A model generated the notes under the pieces. That model did not search any database. It was not told the DNA's origin and saw only the letters and a list, made by a program, of their open reading frames with translations. Both the position numbers and the translations under genes were made by a program. This document shows positions 25,398 to 33,870 of a stretch of DNA of 45,285 bases, in pieces. Within the stretch, counting starts at the first letter, position 1, and each line of letters starts with the position of its first letter. This DNA is from JBEIVB01 sp040374085. GTDB lineage: Bacteria; Bacteroidota; Bacteroidia; UBA4408. The DNA is taken from assembly GCA_040374085.1 (NCBI GenBank), contig JBEIVB010000011.1, positions 1 to 45,285 on the forward strand, in the 5' to 3' direction.

Positions 25398-26096
25398 ATG
25401 TACCGCATCACCATTGCCATTGACGGTTATTCTTCATGTGGGAAAAGTACCCTTGCCAAGTCGCTTGCCTCAAAATTGGGCTTGCGTTATGTGGATACAG
25501 GGGCTATGTATAGGGCCACTACCTTGTATTTTTTACGCAACGGTGTAACTCCCGGGATGTCCGATTTCAACTCCAGATCAGTTGAGCTTTTGCACCAAGT
25601 AAACCTTAGTTTTCAATACAATCCTAGCCTCAAGTTCTCTGAAACATTTCTAAACGGAGAAAATGTTGAGCGTGAGATTCGCGACATGTGGGTATCGAAT
25701 TCGGTTTCACAGGTTAGTGCCATTCGCGAGGTGCGTCAAAAGATGGTTGCGCTTCAAAAGCAGATGGGACGTGATAAGGGTGTGGTAATGGAGGGAAGAG
25801 ACATTGGGACCAATGTTTTTCCCAATGCCGAACTAAAGCTGTTTATGACAGCAGATGTAGAGGTAAGAATGCAGCGCAGATATGACGAACTTCACTCGAA
25901 AGGCCAGATGGTTACCATGGAGGAGGTACGCCGAAACATTGAGCAGCGCGATTATGAGGATACCCATCGAAGCGAGAACCCTCTCATTAAGGCACCCGAC
26001 GCCGTGGTGCTCGATAACTCTGATTTAACTCGCGAGGAGCAGTTGACCTTTGTAGTTCGGTTGGTAGAGGATATGGTGTTGCTGAGTAACAAGTAA
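25398..26096 (+). CDS. cmk: Cytidylate kinase
   Basis: Phosphorylates CMP and dCMP to the diphosphates. The 232-residue protein has the P-loop G10YSSCGKST, the NMP-binding motif VDTGAMYRA and the Cmk-specific VMEGRDIGTNVFP (normally GRDxGT). The late motif RDYEDTHRSENPL binds substrate. The ATG at 25398 was chosen because the conserved sequence begins directly after it. A possible -7 element CAAATTTG lies at 25372-25379. The gene is followed after about ten bases by a bidirectional terminator. Confidence 0.95.
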   Translation: MYRITIAIDGYSSCGKSTLAKSLASKLGLRYVDTGAMYRATTLYFLRNGVTPGMSDFNSRSVELLHQVNLSFQYNPSLKFSETFLNGENVEREIRDMWVSNSVSQVSAIREVRQKMVALQKQMGRDKGVVMEGRDIGTNVFPNAELKLFMTADVEVRMQRRYDELHSKGQMVTMEEVRRNIEQRDYEDTHRSENPLIKAPDAVVLDNSDLTREEQLTFVVRLVEDMVLLSNK

Positions 26097-26105
26097 ATGC
26101 AAAAC

Positions 26106-26134
26106 AAAAAAGCCGTCGAACAGACGGCTTTTTT
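26106..26134. terminator. Bidirectional intrinsic terminator between cmk and the small exported protein gene
   Basis: Perfect stem AAAAAAGCCGTC / GACGGCTTTTTT with a five-base loop (GAACA). T-runs on both strands allow it to serve both converging genes. Confidence 0.9.
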
Positions 26135-26160
26135 GTTTGTGTAGATTTGATTTTCAGGTA

Positions 26161-26409
26161 TTAGCTCTTCACTTCACGGCGAACCGAACGAAGTTTAAGT
26201 AGGCCTAGAACCAAAGCACCTGCAGCAAGGAACACGAGTCCTTTGTTGATTGGAATGCATGGAGGAGGCCAACATCCTGGATCGCCATCCGGTGGGGGAG
26301 GTGGGGGTGGAAGGTCTTGAGCAATGGCCACATCACCGAGTCCAACTGCTAAAAGCAGAATCAGTGCACATGCAAAAAATAACCGGTAGCGATAAGAATT
26401 CATAGGCAT
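26161..26409 (-). CDS. Small exported protein with proline run and PID-CTERM-like tail
   Basis: An 82-residue protein with four parts: signal peptide (to about AIAQ), a short linker with seven consecutive prolines, a Cys-Trp-Pro-rich stretch (GCWPPPCIPINKG), and one transmembrane helix (LVFLAAGALVLGLLKL) ending in a basic tail RSVRREVKS. This is the layout of the small Bacteroidota PID-CTERM sorting-domain proteins, in which PIDGG precedes the helix. Here the motif reads PINKG, so the match is partial. The function of such proteins is unknown. It starts at ATG 26409 or 26403, has a strong promoter and stands alone. Confidence 0.7.
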   Translation of the reverse strand: MPMNSYRYRLFFACALILLLAVGLGDVAIAQDLPPPPPPPDGDPGCWPPPCIPINKGLVFLAAGALVLGLLKLRSVRREVKS

Positions 26410-26463
26410 TGTCTAATTTTTAGTCGAAGGGTCGACTTAACTAAACCGACTTACAACTGTTGA

Positions 26464-26493
26464 CAAAGGTAGTATTGGCAGCACAAACTTCAA
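26464..26493 (-). promoter_or_regulatory. Promoter of the small PID-CTERM-like gene
   Basis: Minus strand: TTTG with its TTG at 26491-26493, 19 bases, then TACCTTTG at 26464-26471. This is one of the best -33/-7 matches in the window. The leader before the ATG is about 50 bases. Confidence 0.65.
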
Positions 26494-26511
26494 AGTGGAA
26501 ATTAGAACTAA

Positions 26512-28473
26512 TCAATAAATTTTAGTTTTCCCCCCGAGTTCAACAAGAGCCTTTTTGGCCTGAGCATTGTCTGGTTGGAGTGCAACAATCCGTTTGAGGT
26601 AGGCACGGGCAGCCTGTGTGTTGCCTAGCATGAGTGTGCAGCGAGCAGCGTTGGATAGGGCCAGAATGTGATCCGGGTCTAAGGTTAGTGACTTTTTTAG
26701 GTATTTATCAGCCTCTGACAGGTGCCCGCTTTCCATAAGGGCGAATCCCACATTGCTTAGACTTGGAACGTGCTCAGGGTCTTCCTTCAAGACCTCCATC
26801 CACGTGGCAAGTGCATCCGGAAGCATGCCCAGCGCCAGTTGGCATACTCCTACCTTATTGCCAAAATCCGGTATAAGGGGAGCCCATTTTTTTGCGTTCA
26901 ATAGATGTGGAAGGGCTTCAGAAGGCTTGCCAAGCTCCCAATACGCTTCCCCGATTCGATAAGCTGTCCAGGCCTGCTCATTGCCCCAAGCATTGCCTTT
27001 AATCCATTGGAACCTGCCTTGTTTTTTTGCTTTTTCAAACCAGTTAGCCAATGCTTTCCACTCCTTTTTTAGGAAGAAGTAGCGCACCCACAGGGCTGCT
27101 TGTTTTCCGGAAGTGCATTTGAGAGGTCTGTTAAGCCAATCGTAAGCAGAATCGAGCAAGATTGGTTGTTCTCCGTTTTTTTCGAACTGATTTAGATATG
27201 CTTCTGCTTGAACCCATGCATCCGCTTGGGGTTCGTTGATTGGAAGAAGGGATAGGAAAGCCTTTGTTTTGGCCAACTTTTCGGATGGAACCGGTTTTTT
27301 AATCCAATGATCGTGCACGGTAACATGAGGAATGTCGCTGGAGCCGCTTTTGGGCATGTGGCAGCTGATGCAGCTGTTTTTGACCGGTTTTCTTTGATCA
27401 AAAGAAAGGCTGCATTGCGTCTTCTGGTGGCAGCGGTTGCATGCCTCGTTGAAATGGTCAACGCCGGTTTGTTTGACGCTCACATGCGGGTTGTGGCAGG
27501 TAACGCATGTGAGACCGTTCCGATAAGGCCTCAGGCTGTTTGCCTGGTGGACTTTTTTATTGGACTGTATGAAACAGGCGCTTTGTTTCAAACGGTCGGC
27601 ATGGCTGGCCATGATGAAGGATCGATCGGAATCTGAGTATCGCGGAAGAAAAACGGTTAAGTAATCGGCCAGTCGCATTCCCGGTTTGAAGTCGAAGAAC
27701 GACTTTCCTTCTTTTAGAACCGTGTTCCCTTGCAGGTGGCAGCGCTGGCACACATCAAACTGGCGATCGATGGAGAGTTTGGCCGGGTTCACAATGGAAT
27801 AATCCACCGCTGCAGCCGTATCGATCCATTCTCCCTTGCGTTTGCGCGATGCGTGTATGGAGCCCGGTCCATGGCAGCGTTCGCAATCAATTCCTTTTGG
27901 GAGAGAGGCGTATTTGTTTTCGGATCCGGAAACAAAGGCCGGATACGCGTTGTGGCAACTCATGCACTCGAGTCCTATTTTGCGGCTGAATCTGCTGTTG
28001 TTGCCATTCTCAAAGCCGGGAGGGAGATCCCATTTGCCTTTCTGGGTATAAAAAGTAAGGGGCATTTGAGTCAAGTATCCGTTGTGCATGCACAGGTGAC
28101 TGTTGGTGTGCTGGCCGCTGCCCACAATGAAGTCAACGGTTTCGTCGCGTCGGAAGACGGTATCCTTTCCTAAAAGGCGGAATTCCCGAATTACCATGGA
28201 TTCGCCTTTCCAGAAGGGTGAATACCATAGGTTGCGAAAAGAATCTCGAACCTGTGTGGGATGGGAAAAGTCTCCAGCAGATTTGGTGCGGGAGGCTTGC
28301 TCAAAACTGCTCCCCATGCCGGTATGCCGGAAAGTTTCGGCGATTTGTGCATGACAGGTTTGGCAAACCTCTTTGCCCACATATCGAGCAGAATCTCCGT
28401 GGTTGAGCCATGGATCGGTCTTTTGGGTTGGGGTAGACGGCTCGTTTTTTTGATGGAATGCAGCCCAAGCCAT
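26512..28473 (-). CDS. Multiheme c-type cytochrome with C-terminal TPR repeats (5' end out of frame)
   Basis: A 653-residue protein with seven CXXCH heme c motifs: CQTCH (37-41), CMSCH, CERCH, CQRCH, CVTCH, CNRCH and CISCH. About four tetratricopeptide repeats follow in the last ~150 residues. The arrangement resembles cytochrome c554/doubled-CXXCH proteins fused to TPR. Heme c is attached outside the cytoplasm, so export is required, yet the frame as written begins MAWAAFHQKN with no signal peptide. A good one lies immediately upstream, shifted by one frame across a run of ten T (28485-28494). The electron donor and acceptor are unknown, and no partner oxidoreductase is adjacent. Confidence 0.85.
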   Translation of the reverse strand: MAWAAFHQKNEPSTPTQKTDPWLNHGDSARYVGKEVCQTCHAQIAETFRHTGMGSSFEQASRTKSAGDFSHPTQVRDSFRNLWYSPFWKGESMVIREFRLLGKDTVFRRDETVDFIVGSGQHTNSHLCMHNGYLTQMPLTFYTQKGKWDLPPGFENGNNSRFSRKIGLECMSCHNAYPAFVSGSENKYASLPKGIDCERCHGPGSIHASRKRKGEWIDTAAAVDYSIVNPAKLSIDRQFDVCQRCHLQGNTVLKEGKSFFDFKPGMRLADYLTVFLPRYSDSDRSFIMASHADRLKQSACFIQSNKKVHQANSLRPYRNGLTCVTCHNPHVSVKQTGVDHFNEACNRCHQKTQCSLSFDQRKPVKNSCISCHMPKSGSSDIPHVTVHDHWIKKPVPSEKLAKTKAFLSLLPINEPQADAWVQAEAYLNQFEKNGEQPILLDSAYDWLNRPLKCTSGKQAALWVRYFFLKKEWKALANWFEKAKKQGRFQWIKGNAWGNEQAWTAYRIGEAYWELGKPSEALPHLLNAKKWAPLIPDFGNKVGVCQLALGMLPDALATWMEVLKEDPEHVPSLSNVGFALMESGHLSEADKYLKKSLTLDPDHILALSNAARCTLMLGNTQAARAYLKRIVALQPDNAQAKKALVELGGKTKIY

Positions 28474-28511
28474 AAGAGCCAGAGAAAAAAAAAAGCAATG
28501 CGCCGCACCAT
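28470..28511 (-). other. Detached signal-peptide start with 10-T homopolymer, multiheme cytochrome
   Basis: The ATG at 28511 begins MVRRIAFFF; after the ten T the frame leads away from the cytochrome. With 11 or 8 T it would read MVRRIAFFFSLALMAWAAF and join the cytochrome frame directly, giving a typical signal peptide. This is either an indel in the sequence, a real frameshift, or a slippage-prone switch. Confidence 0.65.
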
Positions 28512-28690
28512 GTTGCTAAGAAACAGCAAAAATGGCTCATCTGCATTTTCTTGACCGAGTTATCTACCTTTATACCGCTTGCACACGGCAGTTTTGATGG
28601 TTTGTTTGTTGGGTGAGTCGTATTTTTTTTGCCTTTTCTATTGTGATGTGCAGTAGGTTTTTGAACGTATTTTGATGCAATGAATTGCTT

Positions 28691-29449
28691 ATGAAAAGGT
28701 TGCTTTTGGACTTGGGCAATTCTAAGTTGAAATGGGCATTGGTTTCTGCAGGTGCCATTCTGGAAAGTGGTGAGCGCAGTTCGTTTTCTGCTCCTTGGCT
28801 TACGTCATTCTTATCGGTGCATCCCGATGTTTCCGAAGGTTTATTGTCTTCTGTAACTGTGGTGGGCCAGGAGGTTCGGGCCGCATTTCCGGCGGATTTT
28901 CGCCTCCTGGAGGTGCGCCCTGAAGGTCCGTTGCCCATTCGTAGTGCTTATGAAACCCCTCAAACCCTTGGTCGTGATCGTTTGGCAGCGGTGTTGGGTG
29001 CTTGGAGTTTGTTTCCGGGGGAACATGTTTTGGTGGTGGATGCGGGTACTTGTCTCAAATACGACTGGCTCGATGCGAGTGGTTTTTATCGTGGCGGGGC
29101 CATCAGTCCGGGCTTATCCATGAGATTTGAAGCCTTGCACAGCTTTACCGAGCGCTTGCCTCGTTTGGCTTGGGCGGGTGGGTTGGCTTCCTTTCCCGGG
29201 GTTTCTTCTGAGGGCTCCATGCGCGTTGGGGTAGAGCAAGGGGTTTTGCATGAGGTAAGGGGTTTTTGGGCCGATCTTCTGAAGCAGGTTCCCGATGCCA
29301 GACTGGTTATCACGGGTGGCGATGGGGGATGGCTTGCAAAGAACCTTGGAAATTCGAACTTTGCGCGTCCATTTTTGATCTTTCATGGGCTGGACGCCCT
29401 GTCTAATTTTTACTTAAATCTACCCTCCGATGCGCAACCCCTCTTATAG
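28691..29449 (+). CDS. coaX: Type III pantothenate kinase
   Basis: First enzyme of coenzyme A synthesis, phosphorylating pantothenate. The 252-residue protein shows the ASKHA-fold motifs of CoaX: DLGNSKLKW at the N-terminus (phosphate loop), TLGRDRLAAVLGA, VVDAGTCLKYDWLD, and GGAISPGLSMRFEALHSFTERLP (pantothenate site). ITGGDGGWLA lies near the C-terminus. The ATG at 28691 is preferred to the TTG two codons upstream. About 180 bases separate it from the divergent cytochrome; I see no convincing promoter there. Its 3' end overlaps the next gene by 20 bases. Confidence 0.92.
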   Translation: MKRLLLDLGNSKLKWALVSAGAILESGERSSFSAPWLTSFLSVHPDVSEGLLSSVTVVGQEVRAAFPADFRLLEVRPEGPLPIRSAYETPQTLGRDRLAAVLGAWSLFPGEHVLVVDAGTCLKYDWLDASGFYRGGAISPGLSMRFEALHSFTERLPRLAWAGGLASFPGVSSEGSMRVGVEQGVLHEVRGFWADLLKQVPDARLVITGGDGGWLAKNLGNSNFARPFLIFHGLDALSNFYLNLPSDAQPLL

Positions 29450-30746
29450 GTTATGGTTAATGGCCATGGGGTTTGTTTTCCCTTTTTTTTCGTTTGCTCA
29501 GCAGTTTCCGCTTTCGCCGTTTAGTTCAAAAGGTATAGGTGAATTGCAGCGCACAGCCACCACTGAACAGATGGGATTAGGTGGCGGTGGGTATGCTTTT
29601 CAGCACGAGTTGTCTGTAAATCTGCTCAATCCGGCATCTTATTCCGGATTGATGGCAACCTCTATTCAGGCTCGTGCAGAGATTGGCATGCACAAGCAGA
29701 ACTCCGCTGCTGAAGATCAGACACTTTATCCGGCAGGTTTCCGCATGCTCTCCTTGGGTATGCGCATCCATAAGCGATGGTCGGGTGGATTGGGGATCAT
29801 GCCTTTTTCTTCCATGGCTTACCAAAGCAGCAAATTAGGGGTATCGTCTGATGCTGGGCAGTGTGATTATTATTTCTCGGGATTTGGTCAAATCAACCGC
29901 GGTTTTGCTGCAGCATCGTACCGAATCTTTTCACCTTCCGATGTTCCTCAATACGGCCTAAAACGATTTTTGGAGTCATTATCGATAGGTTATGCTGGCG
30001 GGTTTTTGTTTGGACAGCAGGTGATGCGCCAGGAAACGGTTTTTGTTGGCTACGACACTTCTGGAGTATACAATCGGTTTAATCAGCGAGGCATCAATTA
30101 CGCGGGATGGAATCATCAGGTTGGCTTGCAGGGCTTGGTTCCGTTAGACCGGGAATACGGCATTTCATTTGGTGCAAGCTTTTCCTCTGGAACCAACTTC
30201 AAAACATCAAATGATTTTTACAGTTTAACCTACAGCGGATCAAAACGGTTTAATATTTTGCAACTGAAAGATACATCGTTGCTGCTGTTGGGTGCCTCGG
30301 GTCGCTATTCCATTCCTGCCACTTTTGGCTTTGGGGTTGGCTTGGTGAAGGGTGACACGCTGGGACTTTTCCTTGATTTTTCTCATCAGAACTGGACTGC
30401 TTCTACCGAAGGTATATCCCGCAACGTATCAACCAATCGGTATGGAATAGGGTTGCAGATTCGACCCAGTCGTGACAACCGTGCCGACTTCTTCAAGCGC
30501 ACCGCCTACCGTGCCGGGTTTCAATACACCCAGCGTCCTTTGCCCTATTTCCCTGATGTTCGGGACTCATGGAGTGCCACGGTTGGATTCGGATTTTCCT
30601 TTCGCAAGTTCAGCATACCCTCATTGCAACTTGCATTTGAGGCCGGAGAGCGTAGCAATTTGGTTGGGTTGCGCGAGCAGTTTTACATGCTTCATTTGGG
30701 TATTACCTACAGCGAACGATGGTTTCAGCGCTCGCGCATCGATTAG
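29430..30746 (+). CDS. Outer-membrane protein, OmpP1/FadL-like
   Basis: A 438-residue exported protein: signal peptide ending near FSFAQQ, then many amphipathic strands typical of a large outer-membrane barrel. The start FPLSPFSSKGIGELQ and the phrase VNLLNPASYSGL resemble the FadL-like transport proteins that I recall between coaX and lptC in many Bacteroidota. FadL itself moves long-chain fatty acids; the substrate here is unknown. The gene overlaps coaX by 20 bases and lptC by 28, so the three are one transcription unit. Its position before lptC suggests, but does not show, an envelope-building role. Confidence 0.75.
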   Translation: MRNPSYRLWLMAMGFVFPFFSFAQQFPLSPFSSKGIGELQRTATTEQMGLGGGGYAFQHELSVNLLNPASYSGLMATSIQARAEIGMHKQNSAAEDQTLYPAGFRMLSLGMRIHKRWSGGLGIMPFSSMAYQSSKLGVSSDAGQCDYYFSGFGQINRGFAAASYRIFSPSDVPQYGLKRFLESLSIGYAGGFLFGQQVMRQETVFVGYDTSGVYNRFNQRGINYAGWNHQVGLQGLVPLDREYGISFGASFSSGTNFKTSNDFYSLTYSGSKRFNILQLKDTSLLLLGASGRYSIPATFGFGVGLVKGDTLGLFLDFSHQNWTASTEGISRNVSTNRYGIGLQIRPSRDNRADFFKRTAYRAGFQYTQRPLPYFPDVRDSWSATVGFGFSFRKFSIPSLQLAFEAGERSNLVGLREQFYMLHLGITYSERWFQRSRID

Positions 30747-31288
30747 GCTCCATCTGTTTGATGGGAATTGCCTTTCTTGTTTCATCGTGCGAGAACGATC
30801 TGGAGAAAGTGAATGTTTTGTATTCTCCTCAACGTCTTCCTGTTGAGTCGGTGCGAAACACGGAGATCTTGTATACGGACAGTGGGCTTCTGGTGGGCAG
30901 ATTGAAAAGTCCTCAGATGGATCATTATGTGGGTGAGCGGTCTTTTACCTTGATGCCAAAGGGAGTGGTTTTGTTTCTTTACGATTCTGCTGGTAAGGTT
31001 ACCACGCGTATGAAGGCTCGTTTTGCATTGAAGTATGACGACCGGGATGTAGTGGATGCCAAAGGTGGGGTTGAGGTAGTAAACGAGCGCGGTGAGCGTT
31101 TGGAGACCGAGCATTTGATTTGGGATCAACAAGGCGATGCCATTCGGTCGGATGTGTTTGTACGGATTACCACTCAGCAGGAGGTCCTTTTGGGAGAGGG
31201 GCTTACTTCGAATCAAGCCTTTACTCGGTATCAAATTTTAAAGCCCCGGGGCACCGTAAAATTGAAAGACCCGCTGGTGAACCCCTGA
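30719..31288 (+). CDS. lptC: LPS export periplasmic lipoprotein LptC
   Basis: A 189-residue lipoprotein (lipidation C24 in FLVSSC) with the OstA/LptC-type beta-jellyroll of the lipopolysaccharide transport bridge. The segment KARFALKYDDRDVVDAKGGVEVVNERGERLETEHLIWD is typical of the family. In this phylum LptC is lipid-anchored rather than held by a transmembrane helix, which agrees with the lipobox. The ATG at 30719 lies inside the end of the preceding barrel gene (28-base overlap), indicating translational coupling. Confidence 0.88.
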   Translation: MVSALAHRLGSICLMGIAFLVSSCENDLEKVNVLYSPQRLPVESVRNTEILYTDSGLLVGRLKSPQMDHYVGERSFTLMPKGVVLFLYDSAGKVTTRMKARFALKYDDRDVVDAKGGVEVVNERGERLETEHLIWDQQGDAIRSDVFVRITTQQEVLLGEGLTSNQAFTRYQILKPRGTVKLKDPLVNP

Positions 31289-31292
31289 ATCC

Positions 31293-31300
31293 TATCTTTG
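31293..31300 (+). promoter_or_regulatory. Possible -7 element for the CNNM/CBS gene
   Basis: TATCTTTG is an exact TAnnTTTG match ending seven bases before the GTG start at 31307, so a transcript from it would be leaderless. No TTG stands at the right -33 distance, and the gene may instead be read from coaX-lptC. Confidence 0.4.
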
Positions 31301-31306
31301 TAGAAC

Positions 31307-32560
31307 GTGAGTCCATTTTTGGTCATCTTTTTGTGTTTGCTGGCTTCGGCATTTTTTGCCGGATTGGAGATTGCCTTTTTAACATCGAACAAATTGCGCA
31401 TCGAGTTGGAGCGCAATCAGGGCTATTTGCCGGCGCGCATTCTCTCCTACTTCGTGAAGCAACCTTCTAAGTTTATTGCCACCACACTTGTTGGCAACAA
31501 CGTTGCACTGGTCATATACGGCATTTTTATGGCCGCTTTGCTGGAGCCTTTTTTTCATCGGTGGATACACAGTGAGTTTCTGGTGCTTTTGGTTCAGGTT
31601 TTGGTGTCAACGGTGTTTGTGGTGATTACCGCCGAGTTTTTGCCCAAGGCCCTTTTCCGCATCAATCCCAATCAGGCACTCAACTGGCTTGCTTTCCCGT
31701 TTTTCTTGCTTTACATAATTCTTTATCCTGTAGTTTTCATATCCATTACCTTATCGGAAACTGTTTTGTCTAAGCTGCTGAAAATCCGATTAAAGGAGTC
31801 GGAAGTGGTTTTTGGGCGGGTGGATCTTGATTCATATGTGAGGCAGTTTACCAATCAAAAGGAGAGGAAAGATGATGTGGACCATGAGATTGAAATTTTT
31901 CAAAATGCCTTAGACTTTTCCAGCGTAAAAATCAGGGAGGCCATGATACCCAGAACCGAGGTGGTGTGTGTGCAGCAGGACGATTCGGTTGATGCTTTGT
32001 TGGATTTATTTGTTCAAACCAAGCTGAGCAAGATTTTGGTTTACGGAAGGGACGTGGACGACCTCGTGGGGTATGTGCACTCGAGTGAGTTGTTTAAGCG
32101 CCCCAAAACATTAAAGGATATTTTGAGGCCAATTGCACATTTACCCGAGACCATGCCTGCTCAGGAAGCCTTGGCCTTGCTGCGTAAAGACCGTTCTTCT
32201 ATTGCCGTGGTGGTGGATGAATTTGGAGGCACAGCGGGTTTGATTACCGTGGAGGATTTAATGGAGGAGATATTTGGTGAAATTGAAGATGAGCATGACA
32301 AGGAGGAGCAGGTGGAGAAACAGATGCCCGATGGGTCCTTTTTGTTTTCTGCCCGTTTGGAAGTTGACTATTTGAACAATCGATATAAACTAGGACTTCC
32401 ATTGGATGAGAGTTATGAAACCCTGGCCGGCTTATATCTACATTACCTTCAAAGTTTTCCCGAAGACGGTCAGGAAGTGGTATTGAATGCCCACAATCTC
32501 AAGGCGGTTAAGCTGTTGGGCAACCGTATTTTGGAGATTCGTGTTCAGCCTCTGGATTAG
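31307..32560 (+). CDS. CNNM-domain / CBS-pair transporter (HlyC/CorC family)
   Basis: A 417-residue integral membrane protein with an N-terminal CNNM (DUF21) domain of about four helices (residues 1-~185). A cytosolic CBS pair follows (about 200-330; IPRTEVVCVQQDDSVDALLD, then VVVDEFGGTAGLITVEDLMEEIFGEIEDEHD), then a C-terminal CorC/HlyC-associated domain. Family members handle Mg2+ or Co2+ export. GldE of the gliding genes also has this architecture, and I cannot separate the two from sequence alone. The start is GTG at 31307, 18 bases after lptC. The 3' end overlaps the convergent methyltransferase by four bases. Confidence 0.88.
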   Translation: MSPFLVIFLCLLASAFFAGLEIAFLTSNKLRIELERNQGYLPARILSYFVKQPSKFIATTLVGNNVALVIYGIFMAALLEPFFHRWIHSEFLVLLVQVLVSTVFVVITAEFLPKALFRINPNQALNWLAFPFFLLYIILYPVVFISITLSETVLSKLLKIRLKESEVVFGRVDLDSYVRQFTNQKERKDDVDHEIEIFQNALDFSSVKIREAMIPRTEVVCVQQDDSVDALLDLFVQTKLSKILVYGRDVDDLVGYVHSSELFKRPKTLKDILRPIAHLPETMPAQEALALLRKDRSSIAVVVDEFGGTAGLITVEDLMEEIFGEIEDEHDKEEQVEKQMPDGSFLFSARLEVDYLNNRYKLGLPLDESYETLAGLYLHYLQSFPEDGQEVVLNAHNLKAVKLLGNRILEIRVQPLD

Positions 32561-33822
32561 GCAGTGGGTAGTTTTTTAAGCTTGGCCATGTAGAAGCCAT
32601 CGCAATCGAGTTGGTGGGGCCAGTACATTTGTTCTGCTTCGAGTTCCCATTGATCGGCATGTTGGGAGAGAAAATGGGTGATTTGTTCTTTTCCTTCTGA
32701 AGGAAGCAGGCTGCATACTGCGTAGACCAGTATGCCGTTGGGTTTGAGCAATGAGCTGTAGGTGCCGAGGATTTCGGATTGCTGTTTTGCCAGAGCCTGA
32801 AGTTCGGCGGGCTGCAGTTTCCACTTCGCATCGGGGTTTCTTTTGAGGACACCGATTCCGGAGCAGGGTGCATCGATGAGCAGACGGTCTGCCGTTCCTT
32901 GCAACCGTTTTATGGTTTTGGTGTTTTCCACCACTTTGGCCTCTATGATGCTGGCACCTGCGCGTGAAGCCCTTTTTCGCAATTCGGTAAGTTTGAAATC
33001 TTTGGTATCGAGAGCTATAATCTTTCCTTTATTTTTCATGAGTGCAGCCATGTGCAGGCTTTTTCCTCCCGAACCGGCGCATGCGTCGATAACCCTTTCT
33101 CCGGGTTTTGGAGCCAAAAAGGTGGACACCATTTGAGAAGCAGGATCCTGAACTTCGAACCAACCTTCGTGAAAGGCTTCTGTCCGGAAAACGTTGCGGG
33201 AGAAGGGTAAAACCAGGGCATCAGGCGCCCAAGAGAGGGGTTCCGTTTGCACGTGTTCTTCCTCGAGTTTGGAACGCAAATCTTCTGGGTTGCATTTCAG
33301 ACGATTGGCTCTGAGAACAAGAGAAGGAGATTTGTTAAGCGCCACCGAAACTTCTTCCCATTTATCTCCCAGATCGGCTGCCATCCGTTGATCCAACCAG
33401 TCTGGGTAAGATTCGCGGATTTTTCGGTTGTTTTTAAAACGAACGAGGCGTTCCTTCACCTGAGACACCGGAAAGGACTTTAGGCTTTTGTATGCCAACG
33501 GATCTGCACCTCTAAGAAGTTCAAGCACACCCACGAGTTGGTAAAACTGGTGCGGCAGGAAGCAGGTGCTTTCATCTAGGTTGGCCGCCGCCAATACCAA
33601 ACGCCAGTACCGAATGATGTCGCGCGTGGTTTCGGCTACGAAGCTGCGTTCCTTCACGCTCCATGCCTTGTGGTTGCGCATGGTTTGCTCTATGGCCTTG
33701 TCGAGGTAGTGTCCACGCTGCATCACCGAGGACACTGTTTCCAGGATGGGTTTGAGTAAGAGGTTTCGGTCCAATTCCTGCTTTCGCTTGGCTGAACCAT
33801 GTTTGAAGGGAGTTTTCGGCAT
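32557..33822 (-). CDS. RsmB/NOP-family rRNA (cytosine-5) methyltransferase
   Basis: SAM-dependent m5C RNA methyltransferase. The 421-residue protein has an N-terminal NusB-like RNA-binding region (to ~150) and a Rossmann methyltransferase domain. Motif I is VIDACAGSGGKSLHMA. Motif IV is DAPC320SGIGVLKRNPDAKW and motif VI is AVC370S; the two cysteines are the release and nucleophile residues of the RsmB mechanism. RsmB, which methylates C967 of 16S rRNA, is the likeliest match, but paralogues with this fold target other sites. The 3' end overlaps the convergent CNNM gene by four bases. Confidence 0.87.
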   Translation of the reverse strand: MPKTPFKHGSAKRKQELDRNLLLKPILETVSSVMQRGHYLDKAIEQTMRNHKAWSVKERSFVAETTRDIIRYWRLVLAAANLDESTCFLPHQFYQLVGVLELLRGADPLAYKSLKSFPVSQVKERLVRFKNNRKIRESYPDWLDQRMAADLGDKWEEVSVALNKSPSLVLRANRLKCNPEDLRSKLEEEHVQTEPLSWAPDALVLPFSRNVFRTEAFHEGWFEVQDPASQMVSTFLAPKPGERVIDACAGSGGKSLHMAALMKNKGKIIALDTKDFKLTELRKRASRAGASIIEAKVVENTKTIKRLQGTADRLLIDAPCSGIGVLKRNPDAKWKLQPAELQALAKQQSEILGTYSSLLKPNGILVYAVCSLLPSEGKEQITHFLSQHADQWELEAEQMYWPHQLDCDGFYMAKLKKLPTA

Positions 33823-33870
33823 GCGGTCTCAAAGGTCACACAGTTTTTTGAACAAAACCTTGTTTTCATT

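Noticed and set aside
28191..28529. 112-codon minus-strand frame starting in the cytochrome upstream region
   Set aside because: Not a separate gene: only its first residues (from ATG 28511) look real, as the detached signal peptide of the cytochrome.
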